This document shows, piece by piece, positions 13,972 through 26,664 of a DNA stretch of 64,000 nt. The stretch's first letter is position 1, and the number at the start of each line of letters is the position of its first letter. The DNA is taken from positions 118,790,013-118,854,012 of the forward strand of contig OW804097.1 in assembly GCA_942159475.1 (NCBI GenBank), given 5' to 3'. The DNA comes from Sthenelais limicola. Lineage: Eukaryota; Annelida; Polychaeta; Phyllodocida; Sigalionidae. The notes beneath the pieces are model-generated. The model was not told where the DNA came from. It made no database searches and saw nothing but the letters and a program-made list of their open reading frames with translations. The position numbers and the translations under genes are program-made.

Positions 13972-14211
13972 TGGGTCAGATTTTCAGAAAATGTACAATT
14001 GGCAGCTCTACACATTATTTAGGAAATTATCCTAAATTAGGCTGAACAATGAAGAATACCGGGTATATCTGAGTATATTTGGTATCACATTGATTTAAAG
14101 TATCAGTTCTGTTATGATAAACTGCATTTTGAAGCTCATTTTGGTCTTAAATGTGGGTTATTTGAGAGGATTGGTGAAGGCGAATTGTACAGTTTCTGAA
14201 AATCTGACCCA
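13972..14211 (+). mobile_element. MITE family A, copy 2
   Basis: Both terminal repeats are intact (GTCAGATTTTCAGAAAATGT on the left; CTGAAAATCTGACCC on the right, one change in ACAGTTTCTG). The GGCAGCTCTACACATT side is on the left, which I call plus. Confidence 0.85.
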
Positions 14212-16778
14212 AGTATTAGGTGCATGTAAACAGCAGGTAATGTATGCACGCGTACACGTGAACACCGCGTGGAGCAGTGATGGACTACTCGTATAAGTGC
14301 GTGAATGATGAAGGCTATCTGAATATGGAGGCTATCTCAATCTATGTGCAAGAGTTGTTACATTGTAAGCTATTGTAGACACGGGTCACGTAATGTAGTA
14401 CGATTAGTCTAATTATCCACACCCATTCATTGATAATTGGATTTATAAACACAGTTTAGCATGCAGTATAATGTTGTTACGGTACTTTCTAGGGAAATCC
14501 TAAAAACAAAATCCTTCACAGATTTAACTCTCAGGTGTCAGATTGCGACCGTACAGGTTAGATACATCTTGCTTCGTTCACCTTACATAGTTTAGCAGTA
14601 CATGCAAAAATTGTTTTCAGTGAAATCTATGAATTCCCTTTATTTCTTCATTAACAGAATACTATCCAAGATACAAATAACATATATATGTGTATTCTGT
14701 ATCAACACAAACCTTTTTTTTATGGATTTTTTTGTGAAACGGAATTTAGAATGAAAAAAGTATAGAAAGGTATAAATTATAGAGAATTTTCCCTAATCAA
14801 TTTTTCTCAGTATTTCATTTTACGAACTATATAGATGTTAATTTCTAGATCAATTCCTATATACATCTTGCCAGCTGTGTCTCTAGCTCTCTCTGGAATT
14901 ATCCACCTTTCGCTACTACTAGGTAGGGTCCGTCGCATGGACTATACTTTTCCCCTCTACTCCCCGGGGAATGAGCTTGTATGTATACAGTTGGTCGTTC
15001 ACTAGGCCTATACTAGTGCCTGGAATGTAATATTCTGGGACTGGAGGGTGGTCGAGCGGCCTATACTTTATACAACCCCTCCCACATCATCCCCATAAAA
15101 AGTTATTTTCTAAAAGAAAAAAGTTATTTTCTTTTAAAACCATTGAGCGCACTACAATGTCCGTATTTTTTTCAGGAAGAAACGCCGCAGTGATACACGC
15201 TATATATAAGATCTTAAGTTTAGATTTTGCGTTATATTATAACGCCCCGATTTGAGCATAGTCCCGGGTGTTGAAAATATATGGCAAAACAATTGATGCT
15301 TAATACTGAAAAAAACAATGATAAATAGTATTGTGTTGCTTTGCGTTTATCTACAAGTTAACGTCTCAAGTGCTACTGACAGTAGCCTACTACAAAATAA
15401 AAAGAATTGACTTTGTTCACAAAATATGTACCACACTAAGAAAGTGTAACCAAAATGTTATATGTACTAAGGCCAATAAAAATATTTAAATAAAAACAAA
15501 CAAATAAACCCACAGAGGTCTTATAACATTGTAGAGCAATGGCCGGGCGTTCTCATGTAAAATATAAGTTAATACAAAGAAAATAAACATCTAGCAAAAC
15601 CTGCTTAAGTTAAGATCACGCAAGAATCATGCACTCCTATGTCACAACACAAAAGCCTAGCGTCAGTAATGCATGCCCTAAACGTGGCCACTGTCTGACC
15701 GGTTAAAGCTTGAACCTCAAAGATTTGTTGTTGTTGAGACTTGTATTTGCCAGACGGCAATGTCGATGGGTCTAAGCTCCCAGCTTAGGGAGGGTTTCAA
15801 GCCCTATCGGACATTACATGATTTATGAGTTGATGGGGTAAACAGTACTCCATGGCGTCGACGACACACAGGAGGCCCCTACCCATGGAGGTCTCAGACA
15901 GCATTAATTTAAATCAAGATTACGCTTAGAGACAGCACCCAATCATATTGAGTGAGACAAGATTATGTGGGTAATAGTACCAAAAGGATAATATTGCAAT
16001 GCGAATATAAAGAGCCTCTTGGGCAAAAATACAAAAATGATACAAAAGATTTTATGAGAGTTACTAGAGAAGACTATAGGTAAGAATTTCTGCAATTTAT
16101 ATCTACAAAATATCTCAAATCTCATCTAAAAATGAAGATTAACGCAATGAAGTATGTCTCACTTCCACCTGATCCTCAATTTTACATCAATAATATATCA
16201 TATTATATATGTTAAAATATTGTATATATCACAAACGTTGAGATTCACCGCTTTTTTTCTTTAATTAAACACAAACGTTTCAAATTATATTCTAAGATAG
16301 TTTTATCACATACTTAAAAGTTTAACTCTTTAAGGGCGGCAGGGTCTGAGGAAAGTTCTCTTTTTAAATTTGCCCTGTTAAGTTAAGAATTTGTCCGGAG
16401 CATTCTATAGAAATGAAAAAATCTTTTTGATATCCCTCAAACTGTTCTCTCAAAATTCCCTTCCAATCGAATATCGTGGCAAACAGCTTAACTACTGTAA
16501 AGTTTCTTAAAGGAAATACAGCATCTCAAATAAATGTCAATAATATTCTAAGTTGCCGAAAACGATCCAAAACGCATCTATTTTCATTATTTCTTCCAGC
16601 CGTAACATCCATTTATTTTATTCAGCATAAAAAAAACTGAGTAAGGGGCATTTTTGTGTGTGCAAAAATAGAAATTTAGAGCTATAGTTTTTTTTTAACA
16701 ATTTCCCCCTGAATATTGCACAAATAGACGTACCAGACCCGAAAACAACAACACATATATAATTATAAATACTGTATA
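14212..16778. other. Gene-free stretch
   Basis: AT-rich sequence with no exon or RNA gene that I can support. Confidence 0.4.
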
Positions 16779-16960
16779 CAGTGGAACCTCGCATAAAGAC
16801 CACCTCTCTATAGAGACCACCCCTCTATGAAGACCAGTTTCTCTCAGTCCCGAATTGCTGTCCCCTTATTAGATTAGCCCCTCTAATGAGACCACCTCAA
16901 TCGCTATGAGACCACAAATCGTTCAGTCCCAAGGGTGGTCGCATTAGAGGGGTTCCACTT
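16779..16960. mobile_element. CAGTGGAACC-type MITE (pogo/Tigger-like)
   Basis: Starts CAGTGGAACCTCGCATAAAG after a TA and ends with the near reverse complement GGTTCCACTT. The interior repeats GAGACCACC motifs and mirrors AAGGGTGGTCGCATTAGAGG against the left arm. Such CAGTGGAACC ends are typical of pogo/Tigger-type Tc1-mariner derivatives (family knowledge). The right tip has one mutation, so the TA target duplication is not clean. Confidence 0.65.
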
Positions 16961-18351
16961 CAAATACTGTCTATTTATCCTCTTTTAATTTGAAATTGTG
17001 TACCTAAAAACGAGATGAAAATGACACGACAATGAGAATGATTGTGGATATATTGTGAAATAGTAATAATAAATACAAGTATAGAGATCTAAAAAAAGAA
17101 GAAAAACTCTATAACTATCTATACATAATCTCATACTTAATTATGTTAAGTATATTATAGGTAAAATTAGGATACTGATGAAAACATGGAGAAATCCAGT
17201 AGATGTACCCGACTAATGGAATTAAAAAGCGTTTTCAAATCAAATCAATAATATGACAGTATTTATATTAACAACTGGAAGTCGACGCTTAGTCCTTCCC
17301 GGGAGTGCATGGTTCGAGGACTTTGTTTACGAGTTAGTTCTCGGTTTTTAAAAATATTTAAATCTAAGACCTGGGACACTTACGCATGCGTTGTAGACCG
17401 GACTCTGAACGTCTAGGACACAGTATTACAGAGTCAAGAGTTATTTTTATCATATGATTATATATATATCAGACCGACGTACTCAATATTGACCGTTTTC
17501 AGCGTAAAAAATTCCCCAAGAATAATTTCGAATCTCGATGTTTGCCAAAATCGAGGAATCTATTTAATCGATGGCTTGGTTTCGGTTATACATTTTGGTT
17601 ATAATATTGTTTCATGAATTAACATGTTTTATACTCTAATAATTTGATGTTTTACTTAAATATTTAAATGAAGTTATTAATTGAATAACAACACCACAAC
17701 CCCAGACTTCAGTATTTGCTATTTATTAGGCATATGTTGGTAGTTTGGAACACGACGTTTCAACCTGGTCTTGTGGTCTTCTTCAGGTAATGTCTACTAT
17801 TAGGAAATTGATCGGAGTAATAATAATATTATTATAATAGTATTATAAATAGTATTAATAATTGAGTATGAGTAGTAAATGAGTAACATTGTTCTTGGCG
17901 GGTGTTGTCATGGGTCCTGACTGGCGTGCATCTCATTTATGTTAAGCTCTACAAAATAGCTATAATATAACAGATACACGTCATTTAATTCAGTTTCAAA
18001 GTCAATTATTAGGTTAATTAGTGTATTAATTTGATGATACATCTGATGGTAAATATACAATTTTTTTGATCATACACAGTTTGATTAATTTAGGGTTAAG
18101 TTGAATTCATGCAATAAATATGAATATCTTGGCCTTAGATAGCCTATTCTATACAGTTCTCTTTCTAGGTGTTTAAAATGAAGTTAGGTCAATGTAATGT
18201 ATCCAAATTAAGGGTTCACTCTATATGTATGGGGTTAACCTTGCACTGTTGTGTTCCACTGGTATTCTCCTCCGTAACTTCACGGCTTGTAATGAAGTAC
18301 ACTCAAAGACTATAACGTCAAGGAATTCTGAAGACTTTGTAGATGCGATAT
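16961..18351. other. Gene-free stretch with a dispersed repeat
   Basis: No exon seen. A repeat at about 17681-17800 (ACACCACAACC, CAGTATTTGCT, TTGTTGGTA-like, ACACGACGTTTC, then CTTCTTCAGG) has a second, interrupted copy at 22125-22660. Confidence 0.5.
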
Positions 18352-18595
18352 ATGGATGAATTCGTCAGAAAATATGCAATTCACCTTCACTAATCCACTC
18401 AAATAACCCTAATTTAAATTAAGACCAAAATGAGGTTCAAAGTACAGTTCAACATAACCGAGCAGATTGTTGGAATCAACACAATATGAAATATATTCAG
18501 GTGTATATACCTAGCATCTATAATTTCCAGCCTTATTCAGCAGAATTGAATAAATGAGTAGATCCCATTGCACATTATATGACTACCTGACACAC
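18352..18595 (-). mobile_element. MITE family A, copy 3 (degenerate)
   Basis: The CTTCACTAATCCACTCAAAT side is on the left and the core (CATAACCGAGCAGATT) is recognisable, but both terminal repeats carry several changes. It is the oldest-looking copy in the window. Confidence 0.6.
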
Positions 18596-18603
18596 ACATA
18601 TAT

Positions 18604-19432
18604 TGTTACAGAATCGTATGTTGGGGGGAAAATACCTTGTTACGAATCGCATTAAAAATAATTTTTATATGTCTAACTCTGATAAATGTTACGATTCGCT
18701 TGTGACTCGCCAGAACGAATCGTGCAGATTCGCAGGTTTTCTAAGACTTTATGAACCTTTCTCAGATTCGCATATTTACGATTCGTGTATTCTGACCTGC
18801 TTATGGTCCGCGCTTTCTATATAAATATGGGACAAATTGCCATTATGTTCATTAATAAACTGGGCGTTACTCTAGCACCTTGTTTGTTACCATCCTTGCT
18901 CGATAAGCCAACTCTAGTCGATTAAGAGCAGTTGAGAATATTAGAGTAACTCAGATCCACGAGACCTCCATCTTGGCGAATCAGATCCACGAGACATCAC
19001 CTCAGAAGCGAATCAGATCCACCAGAACTCCATCTTCAGTCATTGCACGAATTCTAGCCTAGCATACTCCCTCTTCAACATGAGTTTCCACGCTTCGCCT
19101 TCGCTTGATAACCTATGGGACGAGGATGAGCCTCTCCCATACATTCCCCACGATCCGTATTACATCAGACATAATCGCTCCCTTAATAATATATAATAAT
19201 AATAATGATAATAATTATATGCTACATACTATTGTGCATAGAATAAGAGCTTTCTGTGATATTTTCACTTGGATGCCTGACATGTAATCACGCATCATGC
19301 GATAGACTATTTAATACATTTTATTGAATAAAACATGGAATAAATTCGCGTGCTGATTTCCGTATGATACTCGTTTTCTCTAGATCCCGCTACCATAGGA
19401 CGGTTGACACGAGCAGAACCGAATTGTTAACA
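18604..19432 (+). mobile_element. Possible solo LTR
   Basis: Begins TGTTACAGAATCG and ends GTTAACA, giving TGTTA/TAACA ends. It contains a TATAAATA at about 18820, an AATAAA at about 18853, many ATTCG/ACGAATCG motifs, and a threefold AATCAGATCCACGAGAC-type repeat (18952-19030). These suit a Gypsy-like LTR. I found no matching target duplication and no primer-binding site or coding interior, so the call is weak. Confidence 0.3.
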
Positions 19433-19500
19433 TGTTGATATATGATCCCATGGTTGGAGAATTAGTATATATGCGCATTGATCTCATCACTTGCCGTATA

Positions 19501-19737
19501 TGGGTCAGATTTTCAGAAAATGTACAATTGGCAGCTCTACACATTTAGTAAACTCTGCTAAATTAGGCTGAAAAATGATGAATACTAGTTATATCTGAGT
19601 ATATTTGGTTTTGTGTTGATTTAAAGTATCGGTTTTGTTATGTTAAACTGCATTTTTAAGCTCGTTTCTGTCTGAAATGTGGATTATTTGAGAGGATTGG
19701 TGAAGGTGAATTGTACATTTTCTGAAAATCTGACCCT
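19501..19737 (+). mobile_element. MITE family A, copy 4
   Basis: A well-preserved 237-bp copy with perfect TGGGTCAGATTTTCAGAAAA left end and CTGAAAATCTGACCC right end. The GGCAGCTCTACACATTTAGT side is on the left. Confidence 0.88.
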
Positions 19738-19890
19738 TATAGATGTTACGTGGGCTTGCTATCTCTGATATCTCAGTTACATGTGCACCCAACCAACATG
19801 CAGTTTGCTTTGCGTGAGTCAAAGGGAGTTATGCCTTAATTTTGAATTCTAAGCATTTTGGCATCTTTGTTATGAAATGTGAAATATAAT

Positions 19891-20083
19891 TACTGTAAAC
19901 GTATTTATTTTCGCGCAGATACATTTTCGCGCACTAAGTACTTTGACACCTTTTCGCGGGGATTTAAATTCGCGCAGCAAGGAAGTCTCACACATTGTTC
20001 ATGCAATAATTATATAATATTTTCGCGCACAAAGGTAAGTGCGCGAAAATAAATACTGTGCGAACATTTATACGTTTACAGTA
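19891..20083. mobile_element. TACTGTAAACG MITE rich in TTCGCGC
   Basis: Left end TACTGTAAACGTAT, right end ATACGTTTACAGTA, an exact inverted repeat of 14 bp. TTTTCGCGC occurs repeatedly inside in both orientations. No reading frame. Confidence 0.8.
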
Positions 20084-20215
20084 TACTGTAAAATATCAGT
20101 ATCAAACATAATCAACAAACTCTTCTGTTTTATGACTGATGCCACCCAATCTAAAGAAATAATGTATGGTACAGTTAGTTGTTTTGGGGCTTTATTAAAG
20201 CTTTATTAAAGCTTT

Positions 20216-20326
20216 AAGGGCTTGGTCCACCAAGCCGATTCTCATGCGATCTTGCGCCGCACAGGACTCTTTTACACTAAATTCTATGAGAATCGCATGA
20301 GAATTGGCTTATAGTGGACTAGTTCC
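20216..20326. repeat. Foldback family B, copy 1
   Basis: A ~110-bp element made of two arms, TCCACCAAGCCGATTCTCAT then GCGAT on the left and the inverted version on the right, around a short TTTTACACTAAATT centre. Transcribed, it would form a long hairpin. Other copies: 27672, 45046, 52086. Confidence 0.85.
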
Positions 20327-20587
20327 TATAGTTTAACATACAATATCCCAGACATTACCACCGTAATGGTGACCCGAGGAGCTGTTTTGTGAAAGGAAAC
20401 CTGATAACATTGATGTACTTAAGGCTCTCATCCTGAATAAAAACGATTTTTTAAAAAAGAATTCAGACCTCTGTTTAACACATTACAAGATAGGCCATTT
20501 CCGCGACGTATTATACTCTGATGCGTTGCCTATACTATTGAGTTCTCTGATTGTTGCTAGTAATTCCAATGGAATAAGAAGGTAATA

Positions 20588-21003
20588 ATGTGATGTGTTT
20601 CAGGAAAATGAGTCATATAAGTCGCAAAATTGACATTTTTCAAAGTGATTTGTTTACAGGATCTTTTTATCAAAATGTTTTGATTTTTAGGGGGTTTATC
20701 CGTTATAGTCATATGAACCTATACAACAAATGTCAGGACATTGCATCAAATATATCCTTGCATTTTGAAGGCCTTCATATGGAGCATATTTAGTTACTTC
20801 ACTGGTAATTACCCATCCAGAAACATTGCAAACTTTTTTTTTCAAAAATAAAAATATCAAACTTAAGATATAGAAATACTTATTAGGCCCCTCTAGTGTT
20901 TACTATCATTGGAATCAGCTTGATCTCATCTTTTCAAATATGATGATATCTCAAAATCCATATTTTGCGACTTATGACGCATTTTCCTAAAACACATCAC
21001 ATA
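20588..21003. mobile_element. MITE family C, copy 2
   Basis: Left end ATGTGATGTGTTTCAGGAAA, right end TTTTCCTAAAACACATCACA. About 415 bp. The interior shares the CCAATGATAGTAAACA-type block (inverted relative to copy 1). Confidence 0.85.
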
Positions 21004-22196
21004 TAAGTAAGACCATTTGGCACGAAGGCAGACACCTACTGTTCAACATATTTATTTACTATAATGGAGCATATCTCTCGCCAGTTGTTGTTGTAGATTA
21101 CAGGGACAACAATCAAACATTCCCCATTAATTAAACAAAATGTTTAATTATAATGATTGTGAAAAAAGCGGTGGGTGATACACAAAATTTGCGACTAGTG
21201 TGGCCAGTGACCTATAGGACGAAAAGAGGTGACTAGCCAGGTGCGAACTAGATATAATTCTACAACTAATTATTCAACTCAATGCACTCATTTAACTTAA
21301 AATTCTAATGAGATTTGGCAAAGATAGACATATATTGCTATCATATGATGTAATAAGATACTATTTACAGTTACATGCGTGTTGATGCCGCTCAAATACC
21401 TTACACTTCCATTAAGAGTATATTAAAGAGGTAATGAAGTGAAAATACACGTAGTTACTAAATGTACAATCGTCATACATCATCCTTATATATAGCTATA
21501 ATGGAATCTGATATGATCATATATAAAGCAGACTATTACGGTTCTAAATTAAGTACTGACAAAGCATCGAAATGTTTCATATATTCAATGGTTCAAAATG
21601 CGGGTTTGTTAGGCATTTATTTGTAAATGCACTAGAAGACGAAAATTGGAGTTCACTTTTGAATATCATGCAGTATTGATTATTGATACCATAACCATTG
21701 ATACAAATTAAGATTTCTGAGAACTAGTGTGTGCATACGATTATATACGCAACTGTAGCAGGACTGTGAACATCGAGGCACCCATATATATATATAGCAC
21801 CCAGGGACCAAATCCCGAGGTCGTGAACTCTCATACTCAGCTAGAAGGAGGGTGTGTGTAAATTAATGCAAACCGTGAGTTATATTTTAAATAATTCTTA
21901 GAGACTTACCGTAGGAAGTTGAATTAAAATTTAGATTTTTATGAGCAACACATAGGGCTGGCTGCGGGAGTAATTATATTATATACCTGTGTTTTCATAA
22001 ATTAACTAGTCTATATCTATACATTTCCGATATATGATATGCTTAGTACAAACTATTTGTCATATTACTTTATTCTGGTACATCAGATGGCGAGACAATG
22101 TGATCGCCGATAAACTATCAAATCATTATTTGAATAATAACACCACAACCTCAAACTTCAGTATTTGCTGTTTTATTCAGGCATTTGTTGGTACAT
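21004..22196. other. Gene-free stretch
   Basis: No exon or RNA gene recognised. The last ~70 bases belong to the dispersed repeat that copy 3 of MITE family C has split. Confidence 0.4.
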
Positions 22197-22600
22197 ACGT
22201 GATGTGTTTCAGGAAAATGAGTCACAAGTCGCGAAATTAGGATTTTGAGATATTATCAAAGATTTGCAAAGAGGAGATCGAGCGGATTCCAATGATGGTA
22301 AAGATTAGGACATCTGATAATTTCTTCTATACTTTTGTATGCTTGAAAAAGGAATTAGCAATATTTCTTAATGGACACTTACTATAGTAAAGTAGGTAAA
22401 CTTTACACACTGTAGGATAACCTCTGATATGAATGGATATATCCAATCGTCTTCAAATTTGGTACATGTATTCATGCTACTGCCAGCGCTAAGCACACCA
22501 AAGGTTAAAACATTCACACAAATACTTCTTGTCAATAAATCACTTTAAAAAATATAATTTTTGCGACTTGTGACTCATTTTCCTGAAACACATCACATAT
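22197..22600. mobile_element. MITE family C, copy 3 (nested)
   Basis: Left end GTGATGTGTTTCAGGAAAAT, right end TTTTCCTGAAACACATCACA. It is inserted into a dispersed repeat whose uninterrupted version is at 17681-17800: the repeat's left part stops at TTGTTGGTA and resumes after the MITE with ACACGACGTTTC. Confidence 0.85.
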
Positions 22601-23694
22601 ATTACACGACGTTTCGACTTGGTATGGTGGTCAGGTGAACTATCAAATTGTTAGTGCGGTACCAGGCCAGGGACCTGGGACTTAAATATTTGCTTCATGC
22701 TGAAAACTATTCACTGTACACAGAGCAATTACTTAAGATTGTGTGCTGTAAATGGAGGATACTAAATAATTCCAGAACTATTTCAATTTAAAGTGTGGAT
22801 GGATTCCTGCCAACTGGGTAGATATTCCGGATGATTAAATAATTTTACAACTTGGAAACAGGAGTAGTTTTTTTATTTCTTTATTTAACTTGAATATATG
22901 TTCAACTTCTTCAGGGAAAAGCAAGTACATAATCCGATTTCGATTCAATTTCAATTCAACCTGAAATTATAAATAACTGAGTGGAATGGTTTGTCGACAC
23001 CTTCATGCTTCAGTCAATGTTAGGCATAGGTATATAGTACGATAATGAGAGGCTACCTACACCTAGAGTGTGACCAATCTTGAAGTACCATCGGAGTTAT
23101 ATAGGTATAATCCCCCCGCCCCCCGCCTGTATCGATGATTAAAAGATAAATGCATTTTAATGTACGGATAATACTGTAGGGGGCAGCACAGTGAGGACTA
23201 ATAATACCTTACAAAGTTGTGTAAACATAATACCCACGTGAATGCGGATAAATTACTGATTGATAGTATATTTGTTCAGTATCAATTCATGAGTACACTC
23301 AATACAGCATTTAGAAAAAAATATTAGAGACATTTCAAGACTCAACGTTCACCTCAGTCAAACATGACTTTTATAGTCATAACACTCATTTACTGTTTTT
23401 CAGTCCATAATACTGAGCATGTCTTTCATCTCAGATCTCGAATCCACACGATGAGAAATCAGATCAAACAACCATATAAACATAAAATTAAGTGCGATAC
23501 TACTTTGATGTATCAACAAGAATATTTACTTAAGAGTTCTCATCAAAAAGAGTACTTTCCTTGGTTTATACTAATTATTAAACCATAATGTGGGGATTTC
23601 TAAGGATGTTTGCCTGTCTTCAGCGACCACCAACTCATTTTGGCCATATCAACAGACCAAAAGCCGGAGGAAAGCTCGCTGTATTGCAATTCTT
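22601..23694. other. Gene-free stretch before the methyltransferase 3' end
   Basis: Beyond the resumed repeat (to about 22660) I see no coding or RNA feature. On the minus strand this is downstream of the FkbM-type gene and may hold its 3' UTR. Confidence 0.4.
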
Positions 23695-24873
23695 TCAAGC
23701 AAATACATCCACTGGCAGGGGTTTCTGGTTCTTGAGTGCCCAAAGAACAAGCTTTGGCCATAAAGAGCAGTACCGGTAATCCAGCGGAGTTTTTGTAGCA
23801 TAAGTTAAAGGAACGTAATCCCTTCTCCTTAAAAAGTTAATCATGGGTTTTATATACCCAAATCGTTCCCTGGTGCAATACTTTTTCAAATGCGACCAAT
23901 CCATCAACACGAGTGATATATGCATTTCTTTAAACAGTTCCGCGGCTTTGTGGAATAATTCAGGGACAGCGTCTTTTGTATTCAATCTCAGTATTGCACG
24001 AATAATTTTGGCTTTACTCCTCGATATGAACCTTAGATCATCGAGCGTTATTATTTGCGTCTGTTGACACGTAAAGTCTGGTTCTTTTCCCCTTTCATAA
24101 GCCATGCTCGTATTGGTTCCTACGAAGTTTTTGACTAAAGTGAATCGGCTGATTGTTCCATGCATATAAGCTGCCATTTTTATCCTTTTTATAGCTTCTT
24201 CGCATGGTTCGACGGTGATGACACAGCGATGGACACTGGCAGCTGTTAAGCTCCAGGCTCCGACCCCAGCACCAACATCAATCAAATTCAAATCAGGATT
24301 CAAGTCTAAAATCTGTAGAAATGGGCTTAATTCTTCTAAAGACTTTGTGCCTAATGGAAGAAAGGTATTCCATTTCCAGCGAGATTCAGCAAAGCCATCT
24401 TTATTATCCAACATACAGAGTGCGATGTTATGATGGTCGACTTGTCGACGAAAACAGGGAAATGTATGAGTCTTGTAAAACTTGACATCATACAGTGAAC
24501 AATCATGGCAGTTTGGAACTTCAGCTGGGTTCTCATTAAGTAGATTTTTACTCGTAGCCTCCATCCAATTGATATGAACAGGCGAGGCGTTAGCTATAGA
24601 AAACGAGTCCACATATCTGTGACTTTTTCTGACGAGTTCCAACAAAAACGAAATGTCTCCGGGGTTGGGGGTTGGTGAAGAGGAGACGATTTTAGCAGTA
24701 CCGTTTGATTCGCCGCTGTTGGTCGACACATAATAGATGAAGGCTATATCAAGTATTCCAGCAGCAAAAACAAGGTAATAAATAAGCCATTTCATGGACC
24801 TTACGCTGGGAGTTGTTAGGTTGGACGTCTTGGCTATGCTCTTCATCCTCTTGTTGCGACCGAAATGATACAA
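23695..24873 (-). CDS. FkbM-type SAM methyltransferase, type II membrane protein
   Basis: A 392-residue single-exon frame. Residues about 29-49 are hydrophobic (WLIYYLVFAAGILDIAFIYY) behind a basic N-terminus, a typical signal anchor, so the catalytic part would face the Golgi/ER lumen. A Ser/Thr/Pro/Asn-rich stem follows. The SAM-binding motif I is at about 196-209 (NLIDVGAGVGAWSL), the acidic post-I residue in VEP at 221-223, and ITLDDL at 275-280, the usual FkbM-domain order. FkbM domains methylate hydroxyls, often of sugars; the substrate here is unknown. The first Met is at a good position but M10 or M28 could also start. A CAG|GAAAC acceptor-like site lies just upstream, so a 5' leader intron is possible. 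Cysteines at about 122, 125, 140 and 153 may form lumenal disulfides. Confidence 0.8.
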   Translation of the reverse strand: MYHFGRNKRMKSIAKTSNLTTPSVRSMKWLIYYLVFAAGILDIAFIYYVSTNSGESNGTAKIVSSSPTPNPGDISFLLELVRKSHRYVDSFSIANASPVHINWMEATSKNLLNENPAEVPNCHDCSLYDVKFYKTHTFPCFRRQVDHHNIALCMLDNKDGFAESRWKWNTFLPLGTKSLEELSPFLQILDLNPDLNLIDVGAGVGAWSLTAASVHRCVITVEPCEEAIKRIKMAAYMHGTISRFTLVKNFVGTNTSMAYERGKEPDFTCQQTQIITLDDLRFISRSKAKIIRAILRLNTKDAVPELFHKAAELFKEMHISLVLMDWSHLKKYCTRERFGYIKPMINFLRRRDYVPLTYATKTPLDYRYCSLWPKLVLWALKNQKPLPVDVFA

Positions 24874-25578
24874 AAGTTTCCTGAACTTGACTCTCCTTTG
24901 TTCGACGGGAACTGCAATTCGTTTGTCACATTATATGGTAATATTTACATACATGTAAATAGGCACACAATTTCAGCAGGATCATATTGGCAACAACCAA
25001 TAGTACATATAATAAGGTGGCTCATTATTCTCAGGTTAACAAATAGCCACATTAAAGAATGCAAATAAACAAAGTTAAGAATTTTCACATTTGAAAAGAC
25101 ACACTGACTGCTTGCTACTACACGATCATTCAAGCAACACAAACCTCTTGTTTCATATCTATGAAACAGGCGGCGGAATCCCCGTGCAAGTCCCATTCTT
25201 AATAATTAGTGATGTTGAAAATGGATTCCTGTGTAGACAAATGTCCTGGGTGTTGAGGCGTCGTATATGTTAATATCTTACGATGTTTATGCTTTCGCTT
25301 TCCCTTTGCTTAGGGAATATATTATTGATATCGTCGGCCCAACCAGCCTGAAAAGCCGTCAATACGGAGTGTGTGATTATTGAACGTGTGTGCATTGTGC
25401 AAAAGTTGCTTGCACAGCATGCTCGGGCAGAGAAATTTGGGACCTGTTGGCAGCGCCTCAGGAACCCCTTCATACACGGAACTGAAGAAAGCTTGTGGTC
25501 AGGCCTTGTTCCACAATCCCTTAAACCAGCAATGCGTTTAACAAGATGAAACACTTATTGAACGTTTACATACACGTA
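24874..25578. other. Gene-free stretch
   Basis: Upstream (5') of the methyltransferase. I see no conserved exon; the short open frames on both strands have no recognisable features. Its promoter presumably lies here but I could not pick out a core element. Confidence 0.35.
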
Positions 25579-25815
25579 TGGGTCAGATTTTCATAAAATG
25601 TACAATTTGCCTTCACCAATCCTCTCAAATAACCCACATTTAAGACAAAAATGAGCTTCTAAGTACAATTTAACATAACAGAACTGATACTTTAAATCAC
25701 TGCGATACCAAATATATTCAGATATACCCGGTATTCTTCATTTTTCAGCCTCATTTAGGAGAATTTCCTAAATGTGTAGAGCTGCCAATTGTACATTTTC
25801 TGAAAATCTGACCCA
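25579..25815 (-). mobile_element. MITE family A, copy 5
   Basis: A 237-bp copy with intact ends (TGGGTCAGATTTTCATAAAA; CTGAAAATCTGACCCA). The GCCTTCACCAATCCTCTCAA side is on the left. Confidence 0.88.
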
Positions 25816-26023
25816 TGTATACACTTAGTCAATGAAATCCATGACATACACACCAGGCTTTCCTTTCTCCATATAATATTTTATGTTTGTGGTCTCCATA
25901 TAATATTAACAATGTACCTAATATTGCTAGACAAAAAAAGGAAACTAAATTAATTTCATTAGTTAAATTACTAATGAAATTAATATGTATGCTCAGGACT
26001 ATGCAAGTACTTAGAACAGTACC

Positions 26024-26247
26024 TGGGTCAGATCGTCAGAAAATGTACAATTGGCAGCTGTACATATTTAGGAAATCCTGCTAAATGAGGCTATCAAATG
26101 ATCTATACCAGGGGTATACATGAGTATATTTGGTATTGTATTGTTTTAAAATATCTGTTCTGCTATGTTAAACTATTATGAAGCTAATTTTTATCTTAAA
26201 TTTGGGTCATTTGAAAAGAAATGGTGATGGCGAATTGTACATTTCAG
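26024..26247 (+). mobile_element. MITE family A, copy 6 (right end damaged)
   Basis: The left end TGGGTCAGATCGTCAGAAAA is clear. At the right the terminal repeat breaks down after GAATTGTACATTTC, so the outer ~15 bp are lost or rearranged. Confidence 0.75.
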
Positions 26248-26664
26248 TCTTGTCTAGAAGGACACATTCCCCAGTGTTCCAGTTCACCGCCTACAACGAT
26301 AAGCTTAACCACAAGTCCCTCCTGCACCCTTCTCCTTGTAGAGCTCACTACCCCAGCCAGGGTGCAGTATTTTTAGCTAATTTGTAAAGCTTGAACTATG
26401 TTTTTCATTTGAAAATATAAAGGTTAGAATCATATCTTTTTTTACTGTATAAAGAAGTCGGAATTATAAACCATTTTGAAAATGAAAATCGCTAAAAACA
26501 TTAATGTTGCCTTCACAACCCATCCATAGAGAGCCTCACTGGAGGCGGATCGCCGTCCAGAAGGGGCGACCATCACTTAATGAGAAACACCTGGGCCCTA
26601 AGTTTTAGGTACTGGTTTGTCCCTTCTGGACTATACTGATTTCTTATGATCTGACCCATCTGCA

